From G963556115 sp963678205 (GTDB lineage: Bacteria > Planctomycetota > SZUA-567): a DNA stretch of 64,000 nucleotides. Of the stretch, positions 1-9,342 are shown piece by piece; within the stretch, counting starts at the first letter, position 1, and every line of letters begins with the position of its first letter. Under the pieces are notes generated by a model, which ran no database searches, was not told the origin of the DNA, and saw nothing but the letters and a program-made list of their open reading frames with translations. The stretch is from positions 124,001-188,000 of the forward strand of contig OY782760.1 in NCBI GenBank assembly GCA_963678205.1, in the 5' to 3' direction. Both the position numbers and the translations under genes were made by a program.

Positions 1-532
1 GGGCAAAATTATTGTGATATCTTATAGCAGATCCCAACTTAGCTATATCAACTTCATTAATATCATCTACGGCAACCACGACATGAGGGACCCCAGTATT
101 AATAAAATAAATATCGCTGGTAATACCTGCATAAGATAGCCCACATATTTTCTCAACCAGCGGCGCGTCGGTAAGTTTGACTCGCACTCTATCCGGTGCT
201 GTAAGCTCAGCTTCTATAGCACCGGCAATAGTTCGAAAAATAAATTTTTCTTTAAACACCCCAGCCCGTTCAGCAAATACAGCAAAACACCTAGCACCAT
301 TTCCACACATTTCAGCAGATGTACCATCTGCATTATAAAAATCCCACTTTGCATCATACTCTGAGTCATTTTCAAGAAATATCATACCATCAGCACCAAC
401 AGCCAAAGCTCTTGGACAAAGTTTTGCTGCAAGGTCACTCTTTTCACTTTCAGAAAAATGAAATTTTCTATTGTCAATCATGATAAAATCATTTCCCGCC
501 CCTTGCATCTTGGTAAAATTGACTATAGACAT
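1..532 (-). CDS. dapF: Diaminopimelate epimerase, N-terminal part (cut by window start)
   Basis: Converts LL- to meso-diaminopimelate in the cytoplasm for lysine and peptidoglycan synthesis. Translating the minus strand from the ATG at 532 gives MSIVNFTKMQGAGNDFIMID, the typical DapF start. The first catalytic cysteine is in EMCGNGARCF (Cys76), and NTGVPHVVV follows near residue 155. About 177 codons are present; the second catalytic Cys and the C-terminus lie beyond position 1. The start is preceded by GGAG. It begins 40 bases after the stop of the upstream lipoprotein gene on the same strand, so the two may be cotranscribed. Meso-DAP production implies a DAP-type cell wall. The assignment is secure. 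Confidence 0.95.
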   Translation of the reverse strand, partial: MSIVNFTKMQGAGNDFIMIDNRKFHFSESEKSDLAAKLCPRALAVGADGMIFLENDSEYDAKWDFYNADGTSAEMCGNGARCFAVFAERAGVFKEKFIFRTIAGAIEAELTAPDRVRVKLTDAPLVEKICGLSYAGITSDIYFINTGVPHVVVAVDDINEVDIAKLGSAIRYHNNFA

Positions 533-572
533 ACAACTCCTTTAAATCACGGGTTAATTTATAAATATTGCT

Positions 573-2840
573 TTATTCCGTAAAAGTAATTTCCCCATAC
601 AAACCGCTCCTAGAATTATCACCATATGTATCAGCCCACTGAACAATTTCAAAACCTGACTTAGACGATTTTTCTTTCTCATCGTCTTCCTCCACAGCGC
701 TCTCACCTAATTCTTGCTCTGCAAGCTCACCAATATTCATTCGAGACACTCTAACCTTACCTTTTTTTAGATTTCCAATATTATCAGTATTAAATGGATT
801 TTCGTGCACCGCACTATCCTGATAATCATTTCTACATATATTAAAGCCCCATTTAACCCCATTATTTGGAACAGAGTACATACCTAAAGCCTGATAAGGA
901 ATAAACACTTCAACAGTATAATATGATGAATAATTCTTAACAACTGCTTCCCATCTAGGATTCCATGCCAACCCTGCGGCATTAGATCTATCAAGCATTA
1001 CCCCCTGAGTATTTACCGCAAACTGATAATAATCACGCCCGTTATTTGCAGGATCAATAAAGATTTCAATACTTTCATCTTTATGAACAGGGTCATCATG
1101 ACTCTTTGCCTTCGTTACTATCTGATCAGGTCTGTCGGCAGCAGCGCGAGCCATAATATATACCCCTCTATTATCATAACTAACTCTTGCTTCAAAAGGC
1201 TGCTTAGGTTCATTACCACTGGCAAGCACAGTAAAGCCTTCAAGTGGCTGTATATTCTTCCAGTTTTCTTCTTTCATAACACCATCAATAAGAATCGACT
1301 CAGCAACATTCCACCTTTTAATATCAGCATACTTTCTCTTTGCCAGTATGAGTGGCTGGCTAGCAGAGCCAACACCATGCATATTTACCTTCAATACAGG
1401 AAGTGATGCAGCAGCATTTTTAGATATAGGCTTTACTTTGAAAGTCGCGCGTCCTTCAAACCCACTCTCCAGCCCGAATTTTACAGCAGCAGGCTCTACT
1501 AGATATGCAGAATCATACGGAATATCCCACACCAGCTCCCCCTTAATGTTTTCAGGAGAGGCGTTGGCAAGAACAAAGGAAATATCCTGTGCTTTCTCTG
1601 GATCTTTTACTGCTTTTGCAGCCTGAGTGGCAATTGTAATAACTTCTCGTTGCAAGGTAAGTGCAGATAAAGCATCCGTTAAAATATCCATCTTCTCAAT
1701 TGCCGGTTCACCACTGACACTCATACCGTCCTTATCAATTGTAACTACATCCAATATCTCTGAATTATCCAGAGCAATAGCTTTCCATTCAAGAGAGTCG
1801 CTACCTGCACTCAGCACCGCTATATGAGGCCTATTAGCCATTGCAGCACGATATTCACGGCCTACAGGCAAACTCTTACCAGTGCTGAGTCCACCGGTTA
1901 CAATGTAGCGAACAGGTTTACTTCCAGCAGCCTGGATAGGCAATGTTCTCTGATAATAATTTCCTCCGCCACTTACAACTAGATCAACCCCGCCAGACTC
2001 AAGTATAGTTCCCAAAGTATCAATGGCTCTTGCATATATACGCTGAGCAGCAAACAGAGGCTCAGAAAGCACCATAACACACCAACGCTCAGTATTAACA
2101 GCAAGATCTTCACGTAGCCATGCTAACGTATCCTGTCTTTGAGCAGGTTTTTTTAGAGAATCAATCGCAAGAAATACGACATGGACATTACCAATATTTC
2201 TGCTCCAGAACATTTCTGAAGTTTCCTTTCCACCACCAACAGGTAGTAGCGCTCTATCCTCAGGTAACATAAGGAGCGGACTGCTTGGAGTAAGTTTTTG
2301 TATTGGCCTAAAGAAGGTATCATCCCATGTAGACAATTTTTCATCAAGAGGAAAAGAGCCTCCAGTAAGGACTGTTGCTACCGGGTCAAAAGCAAACAAC
2401 TTATCAGCAGCCAATTTCAACAAATCAGCTTTCCCTCTGCCTCCTCCAAGAAATCCGATAGTTGTTACTGTTTCAGGTTGAGGATGCCTTAAAGATATAA
2501 TAGAACTGTTGAAATCATCAAGAAGCACTGCAAACTTTTGATCCGGTATCATGTTATCAACAAGTGAGCTAAGATCCATCTGATGCTGCTTATCGCTTCT
2601 TCCATAGCGTCGTACCATTTTGTTTTTTGAGTCTACAACTCTAATCCCTGCAACTACCGGTACATTGGTTCGCATATAAGCTATTTCCTTCTGACTCTCA
2701 CCGCTCTCTATTATATATGGTCCAGCAATAAGCCGAGGATCACGTATTACATCTTCCTCAAGCAGTTCAGGCATTTCCTCACATGCTGTCAAAAGAATAA
2801 CTGCAAGCAATATCGTTAAAACTATATATTTTTGGTTCAT
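573..2840 (-). CDS. Lipoprotein with degenerate calcineurin-like phosphatase domain and CBM9-like domain
   Basis: The 755-residue protein starts with a lipoprotein signal ending LLTAC (Cys20), so it is probably anchored in the envelope. Residues about 125-310 follow the layout of purple-acid/calcineurin-like phosphatases, but the usual metal ligands are missing: the GDxH position reads FLGGGRG (130-136), the GD position LTGGSF, the GNHE position PEDR (193-196), the GH position LSEPLF and the GHxH position SGGGNYYQR (290-298). Residues about 530-735 resemble the family 9 carbohydrate-binding domain found in surface proteins (IDGVMKEENW, DESIEIFIDP, VEVFIPYQAL). A catalytically dead, ligand-binding surface protein is inferred; the true role is unknown. 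It precedes dapF on the same strand. Confidence 0.75.
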   Translation of the reverse strand: MNQKYIVLTILLAVILLTACEEMPELLEEDVIRDPRLIAGPYIIESGESQKEIAYMRTNVPVVAGIRVVDSKNKMVRRYGRSDKQHQMDLSSLVDNMIPDQKFAVLLDDFNSSIISLRHPQPETVTTIGFLGGGRGKADLLKLAADKLFAFDPVATVLTGGSFPLDEKLSTWDDTFFRPIQKLTPSSPLLMLPEDRALLPVGGGKETSEMFWSRNIGNVHVVFLAIDSLKKPAQRQDTLAWLREDLAVNTERWCVMVLSEPLFAAQRIYARAIDTLGTILESGGVDLVVSGGGNYYQRTLPIQAAGSKPVRYIVTGGLSTGKSLPVGREYRAAMANRPHIAVLSAGSDSLEWKAIALDNSEILDVVTIDKDGMSVSGEPAIEKMDILTDALSALTLQREVITIATQAAKAVKDPEKAQDISFVLANASPENIKGELVWDIPYDSAYLVEPAAVKFGLESGFEGRATFKVKPISKNAAASLPVLKVNMHGVGSASQPLILAKRKYADIKRWNVAESILIDGVMKEENWKNIQPLEGFTVLASGNEPKQPFEARVSYDNRGVYIMARAAADRPDQIVTKAKSHDDPVHKDESIEIFIDPANNGRDYYQFAVNTQGVMLDRSNAAGLAWNPRWEAVVKNYSSYYTVEVFIPYQALGMYSVPNNGVKWGFNICRNDYQDSAVHENPFNTDNIGNLKKGKVRVSRMNIGELAEQELGESAVEEDDEKEKSSKSGFEIVQWADTYGDNSRSGLYGEITFTE

Positions 2841-3222
2841 TTTCTCTCCAAATACACTTCATACGATTATATTCTGAGTATTTTAATAATTATACGGATT
2901 TTAAATAATGATCACTAGTATTATCGGAAATTATCTAAAATTTTCATAATAATAATTAACACAAACGGTAATTTTAATGAGAAAACATCTTCTTAATTAG
3001 TAATAATCAAAAAAGACGCAAAAAAACTATTTTAGTGTTGACCTTTGCTTCAAGAAATAGATAATTGTGAAGTTGCCTATCATGACGTGTTGGGAATACA
3101 TAATAAACAATTATTACTATTATGTAAACGTATGGAGGCATTGGGAAAAGAAATTAAGATAATATAAGTGTCAATGGTTATCGGACACTGTCTTATTTAT
3201 ATTATAGAGTTGGGGGATTTAA
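2841..3222. other. Divergent intergenic region
   Basis: This AT-rich spacer lies between the minus-strand lipoprotein gene and the plus-strand gene at 3223. A possible sigma-70 promoter reads TTGACC at 3038-3043 and ATAATT at 3061-3066, 17 bases apart. A short inverted repeat, AGTGTC (3167-3172) with GACACT (3184-3189), precedes the GTG start and could be an operator or hairpin. No RNA gene was recognised. Confidence 0.35.
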
Positions 3223-3861
3223 GTGGCTTTTGAGGACGGTGCAGATAAACCTGATTTGAAAAAATTATACTTTTCAAAAGACCATCAGGGTAAACTGGGT
3301 AAAATCGGAGATCAAACCTTCTACACAATCCGCTACGAAGCGGGAAAGTCATTAACGCTTCCTTTCAAAAAGCGTTCTTTTAGTGTTCTGCTAAATATAG
3401 TTTGTAATATTTCGAATGAACACGCTGAATTACTAGCAAAAGAATTATTAAAAAACGGGATGGTCTGCGCCATTTGCAATGGCGAGCAAGCTGATGAAGT
3501 ATCATCAATCATTGATGATACTATTAATACGTTTGATTCTTCTGACGGTTACTATACTCCATACTCATCGTCATGTGAAGAAGGATTCGATGAAGCACTA
3601 CAGTACTTCGCATTACCCACTGGTCTAACCACAACAAGTATCATTATTACCGTTGGCAATGATAGTGATCACGGCTCAACAGTTGACATTATTAACAATC
3701 TTGGTAATGCTGGACAAGAACACCAATTAGTGGAAGACATCGAAGACGAAGAAAATTTATTCGAAGTAGACATAGCGAAATTATTTTATGAAAACATCGA
3801 AGTAGACGAATACAAATATCTTCGTGAATCCTGCAAATTTAAACTCCCTGTTACCCTTTAA
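3223..3861 (+). CDS. Hypothetical cytoplasmic protein, 212 aa
   Basis: I do not recognise this protein. It starts at a GTG preceded by the purine-rich TTGGGGG (about 3210-3215). There is no signal peptide or membrane segment. The N-terminal half carries a basic patch (LPFKKRSFSVLL), followed by AKELLKNGMVCAICNGEQAD, suggesting an alpha/beta fold. The C-terminal half is strongly acidic (VEDIEDEENLFEVD). It sits where hslV would be expected, just upstream of hslU, but has none of the features of that N-terminal-threonine peptidase. A gap of about 200 bases to hslU argues against tight coupling. Confidence 0.6.
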   Translation: MAFEDGADKPDLKKLYFSKDHQGKLGKIGDQTFYTIRYEAGKSLTLPFKKRSFSVLLNIVCNISNEHAELLAKELLKNGMVCAICNGEQADEVSSIIDDTINTFDSSDGYYTPYSSSCEEGFDEALQYFALPTGLTTTSIIITVGNDSDHGSTVDIINNLGNAGQEHQLVEDIEDEENLFEVDIAKLFYENIEVDEYKYLRESCKFKLPVTL

Positions 3862-4065
3862 GTATCTCCAATCAATCCATAAATAATTAATATTTCAATA
3901 ATCTCTGAACAGCCAGCGCTTACACACAAGCAACCCACATTTTACCTTACATCTTTCAAATTCCAAATTTACGCTCTTGCTTATCAGCCAATATCATATA
4001 GAATATAGCTGATTTTTATAAATATTATCTTTAAAGAATTAACTCAAGTTAAGCAAGGTATTGAA

Positions 4066-5445
4066 ATGGAAATAATCAACAAAATTTTAGGTAAGTATAC
4101 AGGCAATTCACTAACTCCTAAGGAAATAGTAAAAAAGCTTGATGAATATATTATTGGGCAAGATCAAGGTAAACGAGCTGTTGCAGTTGCAATAAGAAAT
4201 CGTTGGAGACGTAGAAAAATTGATGATACTATGCGCAAAGAGGTCATGCCACGCAATATATTAATGATAGGGCCTACTGGTGTCGGTAAAACTGAAATAG
4301 CAAGAAGACTAGCAGCACTTGTAGATGCACCTTTTGTAAAAGTAGAAGCAAGTAAATATACAGAAGTTGGATACCATGGTCGGGATGTAGAGAGCATGAT
4401 CAGGGATCTTGTAAAAGTATCTGTAGGAGAATTCAGAGCACGTGAAATAGAAAGAGTAAAGAGCGAAGCAGCCTTGCACGCAGAAGAGCGTATTCTTGAT
4501 TTAATGTTGCCTGAACCTCAACACACCGGAACAGACGAAGAAATTCAGAAATCTCGTGAACGTTGGGAACGCACACGAGGAAAACTCCGTGACCGCATAC
4601 GTAACGGTGAGATGGAAGAAAAATCTGTTGAAATTGCAGCAAAAGACAAGGCCCCAGTATCAGGTGTGATTGGTGCAATTGGTGGTGATGACATTATGGG
4701 ACTTGAGATGCAGGATATGATATCAAACCTAATGCCTGGAAAGAAGAAGCAACGTAGAGTGCCTGTACAGGAAGCCCTTCGCATCTTTACACAGGAAGAA
4801 GCTGAAAAACTTATAGATGAAGAAGATATTAATAAAAGAGGTATTGAACGTGCAGAACAGGAAGGGCTGGTCTTTATTGATGAAGTCGATAAAATTATTG
4901 GTACCGCTAAAGAAAGCGGCCCTGATGTAAGTCGCGAAGGCGTACAGCGAGACCTCCTTCCAATTGTTGAAGGAAGTACTGTTACTACAAAATTTGGTCC
5001 GGTAAAAACCGACCATATACTATTTATTGCGGCTGGAGCATTCCACGGGAAAAAACCATCAGACCTCATACCTGAACTTCAGGGTAGATTCCCTATAAGA
5101 GTAGAACTTGAATCTTTGACAAAAGAAGACTTTGAGAGAATCCTAACCCATCCTAAGAACGCCCTTACTAAGCAATATGAACTACTTCTTGAAACTGAAG
5201 GTGTTAACGTAGAATTTGCTAAAGGTTCTCTATCACATATTGCTGAAATTACTGCAAAGGTAAACCAGACAACAGATGACATTGGAGCAAGAAGGCTTCA
5301 TACGGTAATGGAAAAGATCTTCGAAGAAGTGTCTTTTAATGCTCCAGACATGAATGGAGAAAATTTTATTATTACTCCAGAATTAATTGATGAAAAACTA
5401 TCTGATATTACTAAAGACGAAGACCTTTCTCGCTTCATACTTTAA
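4066..5445 (+). CDS. hslU: ATP-dependent protease ATPase subunit HslU
   Basis: HslU is the AAA+ unfoldase that feeds proteins to the HslV peptidase. At 459 residues it matches family length. Walker A is GPTGVGKT (69-76), Walker B is in EGLVFIDEVDKI, the intermediate domain lies between them, and the C-terminus ends DEDLSRFIL, the tail that inserts into HslV. Two oddities stand out. The substrate-gripping pore loop, normally GYVG, reads GYHG (102-105, codon CAT for His). No hslV lies next to it in this window, although the two are usually adjacent. The conserved tail suggests a partner exists elsewhere. Confidence 0.95.
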   Translation: MEIINKILGKYTGNSLTPKEIVKKLDEYIIGQDQGKRAVAVAIRNRWRRRKIDDTMRKEVMPRNILMIGPTGVGKTEIARRLAALVDAPFVKVEASKYTEVGYHGRDVESMIRDLVKVSVGEFRAREIERVKSEAALHAEERILDLMLPEPQHTGTDEEIQKSRERWERTRGKLRDRIRNGEMEEKSVEIAAKDKAPVSGVIGAIGGDDIMGLEMQDMISNLMPGKKKQRRVPVQEALRIFTQEEAEKLIDEEDINKRGIERAEQEGLVFIDEVDKIIGTAKESGPDVSREGVQRDLLPIVEGSTVTTKFGPVKTDHILFIAAGAFHGKKPSDLIPELQGRFPIRVELESLTKEDFERILTHPKNALTKQYELLLETEGVNVEFAKGSLSHIAEITAKVNQTTDDIGARRLHTVMEKIFEEVSFNAPDMNGENFIITPELIDEKLSDITKDEDLSRFIL

Positions 5446-5523
5446 CATGAATAAATTTATAATAAAGCTATTATGGTTTTATCAGACACAGTATATAGCA
5501 AATAATAAATTGGAAAACGGAGA

Positions 5524-6318
5524 ATGTCTAAACATAAAAAGCCACCTTTGAATATTCAAGTGACAACACTATGGGATTACCCATCTCAACACTATGGAGA
5601 GGGTATACAGGGGAACTCAAACTATATTGGAGCAACACCTAGCTACATTATCTGGAATCTCCTGAAAAGATATACTAAAGAAGGTCAGGTAATTGTAGAT
5701 CCAATGTGCGGTAGCGGCACAACTATTGATGTCGCAAAAGATCTGAATAGAAAAGCGTTTGGTTTTGATGTCAATCCTCAACGCAGCGATATAACTAAAA
5801 ATGACTCTAGGAATTTACCGCTCAAAGACGAAAGTGTTGATTTTGCATTTGTAGATCCTCCATATTCAACACATATTGATTACTCTGATGACCCGAGATG
5901 CATTGGCAAACTAAGTGCACTCACAAATGATTATTATATTGCGATGGAAGATGTCATTAAAGAACTTTACAGAGTATTAAAGCATGACTGCTACATGGGA
6001 TTATATGTCTCTGATTCTTATATAAATAAGAAAAAAAAATTCATGCCTATAGGCTTTGAACTTTTCTATATTATGCAACGATATTTTGAAGCAGTAGATA
6101 TCGTTTCTGTAGTAAGGCATAATAAAACGCTAGAAATGGGAAATTACCGTAAAGCTGCTGAAGAGGAAAATTTCTTCTTAAGAGGATTCAATTACCTCTT
6201 TATCATGCATAAAGAAGCCAAAAAAGAACCAAAACAGCAAAAAAGGAACTCGCGCACTAGACATGCTAATAAAAAAAGACGCAAAAAGAAGAAACAAGTG
6301 CAGCCAAATATCAATTAA
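5524..6318 (+). CDS. DNA methyltransferase, N4/N6 amino-methylase type, with basic tail
   Basis: This is a SAM-dependent methyltransferase. Motif I is VDPMCGSGT (58-66) and the catalytic motif is DPPY (111-114), the signature of enzymes methylating exocyclic amino groups of adenine or cytosine. An RNA target cannot be excluded, as Trm11-like RNA enzymes share these motifs. The last 30 residues are almost entirely Lys, Arg and Asn, including KKRRKKKKQ, and may bind nucleic acid. The ATG is preceded by GGAG. No restriction endonuclease or specificity gene is adjacent, so it looks solitary. Its 3' end overlaps the convergent glycosyltransferase gene by four bases. Confidence 0.75.
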   Translation: MSKHKKPPLNIQVTTLWDYPSQHYGEGIQGNSNYIGATPSYIIWNLLKRYTKEGQVIVDPMCGSGTTIDVAKDLNRKAFGFDVNPQRSDITKNDSRNLPLKDESVDFAFVDPPYSTHIDYSDDPRCIGKLSALTNDYYIAMEDVIKELYRVLKHDCYMGLYVSDSYINKKKKFMPIGFELFYIMQRYFEAVDIVSVVRHNKTLEMGNYRKAAEEENFFLRGFNYLFIMHKEAKKEPKQQKRNSRTRHANKKRRKKKKQVQPNIN

Positions 6319-7469
6319 TAAATGCTCTCACACCATATTCTCTCTGCCTGTACTTTCCAGGTAATTTTACGTACTCTATCACGTTGAAAATCTGGAGCGG
6401 GACAATTTACATCTAAATATCTAATCGCAGCTGCAAAATCTTCTGGGTTTTTACAGCTCATAATATATTCGGAGTAATACTTTAACTCATAAAAAGGAGT
6501 GCTTACAACTCCTTTACCTGTTGCAAGGTACTCTTTAGTCTTTACAGGGTTACAGGCCTCAATCCAGTCATTTTGACACCAAGTCATTATCAAAACATCA
6601 GCAGAAACCATATAGCCAGCCACCTCTTCATAAGGTCGAGGCCCCATTTTATAGACATTCTGCAAATCACTACACCAGTCATCATTAAATGCGATACTTC
6701 CAACCAGAATAAAATTCCATTCTGGCATAATTTTAGCTACTTCATAAAAAAATACAGGATCAAACACCCCATGATCCATCCCCCCCACATAAACAGCCCT
6801 TGGATGAGGTATTACTTTAACATCTAAAGGTTCATTATCTGCAATACTAGCTTTTGAGAAATAATTATAATCCACACCATGTTCGATATAAAGCGCTTTT
6901 TTGCACTCTCCGCATTCTTTTTCAAATAAAAGAGTTGAACAAAAAACAGTAAAGTCAGAAGATGCTTTAAGTTTCTTATCAATACTACAAATATATTCTG
7001 AATCCACTCCAGAGTAGTTCTCATATCTGTCTGTTCGCTGATATATCTGCTTACTATGCGGGATATCATCTAAAACATCTATTGAAGTTGGGCACCCAAC
7101 CCAAATTAGAGGCTTCTTGATACCAGCTCGCCGCAAGGCTACTTTTATTTGTAAAGACAGCACATACTTACCAATATTTAAACGAGAAACCCCAGGAATA
7201 TTAACAGGAGAAAACACATAAAAATTTTCACGAATACGCACTAACCCACGCATAAAACTTATTGCTTTACGTTTAATACGTTTAAAAAACATCTTTCCTT
7301 CAGAAGGCCGTGGAATCTTCATACCAAGAGAATTAACATACAAAACTGGTACTTTTTTAGAAAGTTCGCGCATTATCTGCAAGTCAAAATGAGTACGATT
7401 ATGATACCACCAATCAACCTGCCCAAAGCATAGTATACCATCAAAATCATTCGAAGCTGAATTCATCAT
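6315..7469 (-). CDS. Glycosyltransferase, GT-B fold
   Basis: This 384-residue cytoplasmic protein resembles the glycosyltransferases of capsule/EPS clusters. The N-terminal half has YVNSLGMKIPRPSEGKMFFKR and an interdomain strand (PLIWVGCPTS); the C-terminal half has AVYVGGMDHGVFDPVFFYEVAK, FILVGS and the donor-binding-like CNPVKTKEYLATGKGVVSTP. It is the last gene of the minus-strand polysaccharide cluster. Its start overlaps the stop of the Alg13-like gene by four bases (ATGA at 7466-7469), so translational coupling is likely. The sugar donor and acceptor cannot be read from the sequence. Confidence 0.8.
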   Translation of the reverse strand: MMNSASNDFDGILCFGQVDWWYHNRTHFDLQIMRELSKKVPVLYVNSLGMKIPRPSEGKMFFKRIKRKAISFMRGLVRIRENFYVFSPVNIPGVSRLNIGKYVLSLQIKVALRRAGIKKPLIWVGCPTSIDVLDDIPHSKQIYQRTDRYENYSGVDSEYICSIDKKLKASSDFTVFCSTLLFEKECGECKKALYIEHGVDYNYFSKASIADNEPLDVKVIPHPRAVYVGGMDHGVFDPVFFYEVAKIMPEWNFILVGSIAFNDDWCSDLQNVYKMGPRPYEEVAGYMVSADVLIMTWCQNDWIEACNPVKTKEYLATGKGVVSTPFYELKYYSEYIMSCKNPEDFAAAIRYLDVNCPAPDFQRDRVRKITWKVQAERIWCESIY

Positions 7470-7945
7470 TTACCCTCATCAATAAAGTCGCATATTCTAT
7501 TAACAAGATTTTCCGACGCACCTTTTGTATCACGCCATCCCAAAAGCTTGTCTCTACCTTCAAGCAAAATATGCAACCGCTTTATATTATCAGCTACATA
7601 AATCCCATCCAGTTCCCCAAAATGTCTCGCTGTTGCTAGCTGATGGTTATTACGGTGCTCTTTAAACTTTGCTATACGAGGCATAATTATTAGTGGCTTG
7701 CCAAGTTCTCTAGCAGTCAGTATTACTCCCATTCCTGCATGAGCAACAATTATATCAGCCTTACTACAAAATCTAGCGAAATCAGAAGTTGTAACAGATT
7801 GATAGCATAAAATATTTTGAGGTTTATATTTTCCACCAGTTCCTACCTGAGCAATAACTTCATTTAAACTACAACCAGACCACGTATCAACTGCTTCAAT
7901 AAGTCTATCAAATGGAAGTTGAGTTCCTACAGCAACAAATATCAT
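7466..7945 (-). CDS. Alg13/PssE-like catalytic glycosyltransferase subunit
   Basis: The 159-residue protein matches the C-terminal domain of GT28 enzymes as found in EpsF/PssE and eukaryotic Alg13. It starts MIFVAVGTQLPFDRLIEAVD and contains ADIIVAHAGMGVILTARELG, the donor-binding segment, followed by KPLIIMPRIAKFKEHRNNHQ. Proteins of this size work only with a membrane-associated Alg14/PssD partner. That partner is the C-terminal domain of the gene immediately upstream, with which it overlaps by four bases (7942-7945). The pair probably adds a sugar to a lipid-linked acceptor at the cytoplasmic membrane. Confidence 0.85.
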   Translation of the reverse strand: MIFVAVGTQLPFDRLIEAVDTWSGCSLNEVIAQVGTGGKYKPQNILCYQSVTTSDFARFCSKADIIVAHAGMGVILTARELGKPLIIMPRIAKFKEHRNNHQLATARHFGELDGIYVADNIKRLHILLEGRDKLLGWRDTKGASENLVNRICDFIDEGK

Positions 7946-9342
7946 AATATTTTCCCTGCATATTCAGGCTTTGACTTATCCGAGGAGTTTCCAGCAAGAT
8001 GCTCCCATTGTGTAAGCCAAAGATGAGCAACCCATCCTGCCACTTTTCCGCTCATGGACAGCTCTTCACTGTTAGCAATACTATCAATCCAGATACACCT
8101 AGAGCCAATTATTCTACCAGCAATAAGAGCAAGTAAACCAGGAAGTGCCCCCGTAGTAATAATAACATCTGGCTTAATCCGCATTATAACATACAGCATA
8201 TGCAGACATGCATAAGGGATATCAATTTTTCTCCACCTATTTACATCAACTATTTTTATAAATCTATTACCTAATACATCTTGACTACAGTCGCTTTTGG
8301 GCGAAGCATATATTGTATTATATCTGTCAAATACTTGCTCGAGCCTTCTAAGCTGCATCCAATGCCCTCCTGAAGATGCTACTGCAAACAAAGATTTTTT
8401 ATCCTTTTTGCTTTTACCAGCCCACGCCATATTAAAGTGAAGTAGCGCACAAAAATATTTTTTAAATATGGGATAGAATTTTTCATGATTTATCAGTGAA
8501 GCAAAACCAAATACGCAAGACTTCACAACACATTCAAACAATAATAAAGCCCAAGATATTACAGCAGCAAAGAAGCCATTATGTTTTCGTTGAAGTCTCA
8601 CTATAGCCTGTGAAAGCATAATTTTCCTAGAAAAATGTATAGCGTCACCACTAGCCCCACCCAGATGAATAATATCCCCTACGGGCGCAAACTTTACTTC
8701 ATAACCAGCCTGCGAAAATCTTAAACACCAGTCTGTTTCTTCTCCATAAAAAAAGAAGTCCTCATCAAGAACTCCGATCTTAATAGTTGCCGCTGCCCTA
8801 ACGAGAAGGTAACACCCTGTAATTGAGTCTACCTTACGTTCAGTATCACGGTTCCAGCCACGCATACGTTCTCGTTTAAAAAATTTTGAATTAGGAAAGA
8901 CTCTGCCTAATCCTGTGCTTTGAATTGCAATATTAAGAAGTGAGGGCCACATAAAGCAGGTATTCTGAATACTCTTATCTTTATTAAGAACACGGCATCC
9001 CATCATACCTACCAAAGGATTATGCTCCATATACTCAAATGATTTCCTTAGAACATCCCCAAGTATCACGGTGTCGGAATTTAACAACAACCAATACTTA
9101 CCTGAGGCAATTTTAAATCCTTGATTATTTGCAGCTGCAAAACCCTTATTTTTTGAGTTTTCTATAAGTTTTACCTGTGGGAACTCTTCTTTTATCATAT
9201 CAGCGGAATCATCACACGATCCATTATCAATAACAATAACTTCACAAGAGATAGAAGTAATACTTAAAAAAACTGAGGACAAGCAATCTTTAATAATTTC
9301 TCTAGTATTGAAACTAACAATTATAATTGACAAGTCTTTCAT
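7942..9342 (-). CDS. GT2 glycosyltransferase fused to Alg14/PssD-like domain
   Basis: The 466-residue protein has two parts. Residues 1 to about 290 are a rhamnosyltransferase-like GT2 domain: LSIIIVSFNTREII, VIDNGSCDDSADMI, then the metal-binding region LLLNSDTVILGD and FFFYGEETDWCLR. A hydrophobic segment (FFAAVISWALLLFECVV) leads to residues about 315-466, an Alg14-like domain with SLFAVASSGGHWMQLRRLEQ, DVIITTGALPGLLALIAGRI and a short tail. Alg14 homologues recruit an Alg13-type catalytic subunit, and that gene follows with a four-base overlap. The fusion would put two successive glycosyl transfers in one complex. The stop of the polymerase gene directly abuts this start (TAAATG). Confidence 0.85.
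   Translation of the reverse strand: MKDLSIIIVSFNTREIIKDCLSSVFLSITSISCEVIVIDNGSCDDSADMIKEEFPQVKLIENSKNKGFAAANNQGFKIASGKYWLLLNSDTVILGDVLRKSFEYMEHNPLVGMMGCRVLNKDKSIQNTCFMWPSLLNIAIQSTGLGRVFPNSKFFKRERMRGWNRDTERKVDSITGCYLLVRAAATIKIGVLDEDFFFYGEETDWCLRFSQAGYEVKFAPVGDIIHLGGASGDAIHFSRKIMLSQAIVRLQRKHNGFFAAVISWALLLFECVVKSCVFGFASLINHEKFYPIFKKYFCALLHFNMAWAGKSKKDKKSLFAVASSGGHWMQLRRLEQVFDRYNTIYASPKSDCSQDVLGNRFIKIVDVNRWRKIDIPYACLHMLYVIMRIKPDVIITTGALPGLLALIAGRIIGSRCIWIDSIANSEELSMSGKVAGWVAHLWLTQWEHLAGNSSDKSKPEYAGKIL

Noticed and set aside
3082..3159. 25-codon frame with four consecutive Tyr codons, considered as a leader peptide
   Set aside because: No ribosome binding site, no attenuator hairpins and no link between tyrosine and the next gene.
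3223..3861. Considered as hslV because of its place before hslU
   Set aside because: No N-terminal Thr-Thr processing site or proteasome-like motifs; acidic C-terminus unlike HslV.
4545..5069. Long open frame of 174 codons antisense to hslU
   Set aside because: It lies entirely within the conserved hslU gene, is Ser/Ile-rich in the manner of a complementary-strand artefact and has no ribosome binding site.
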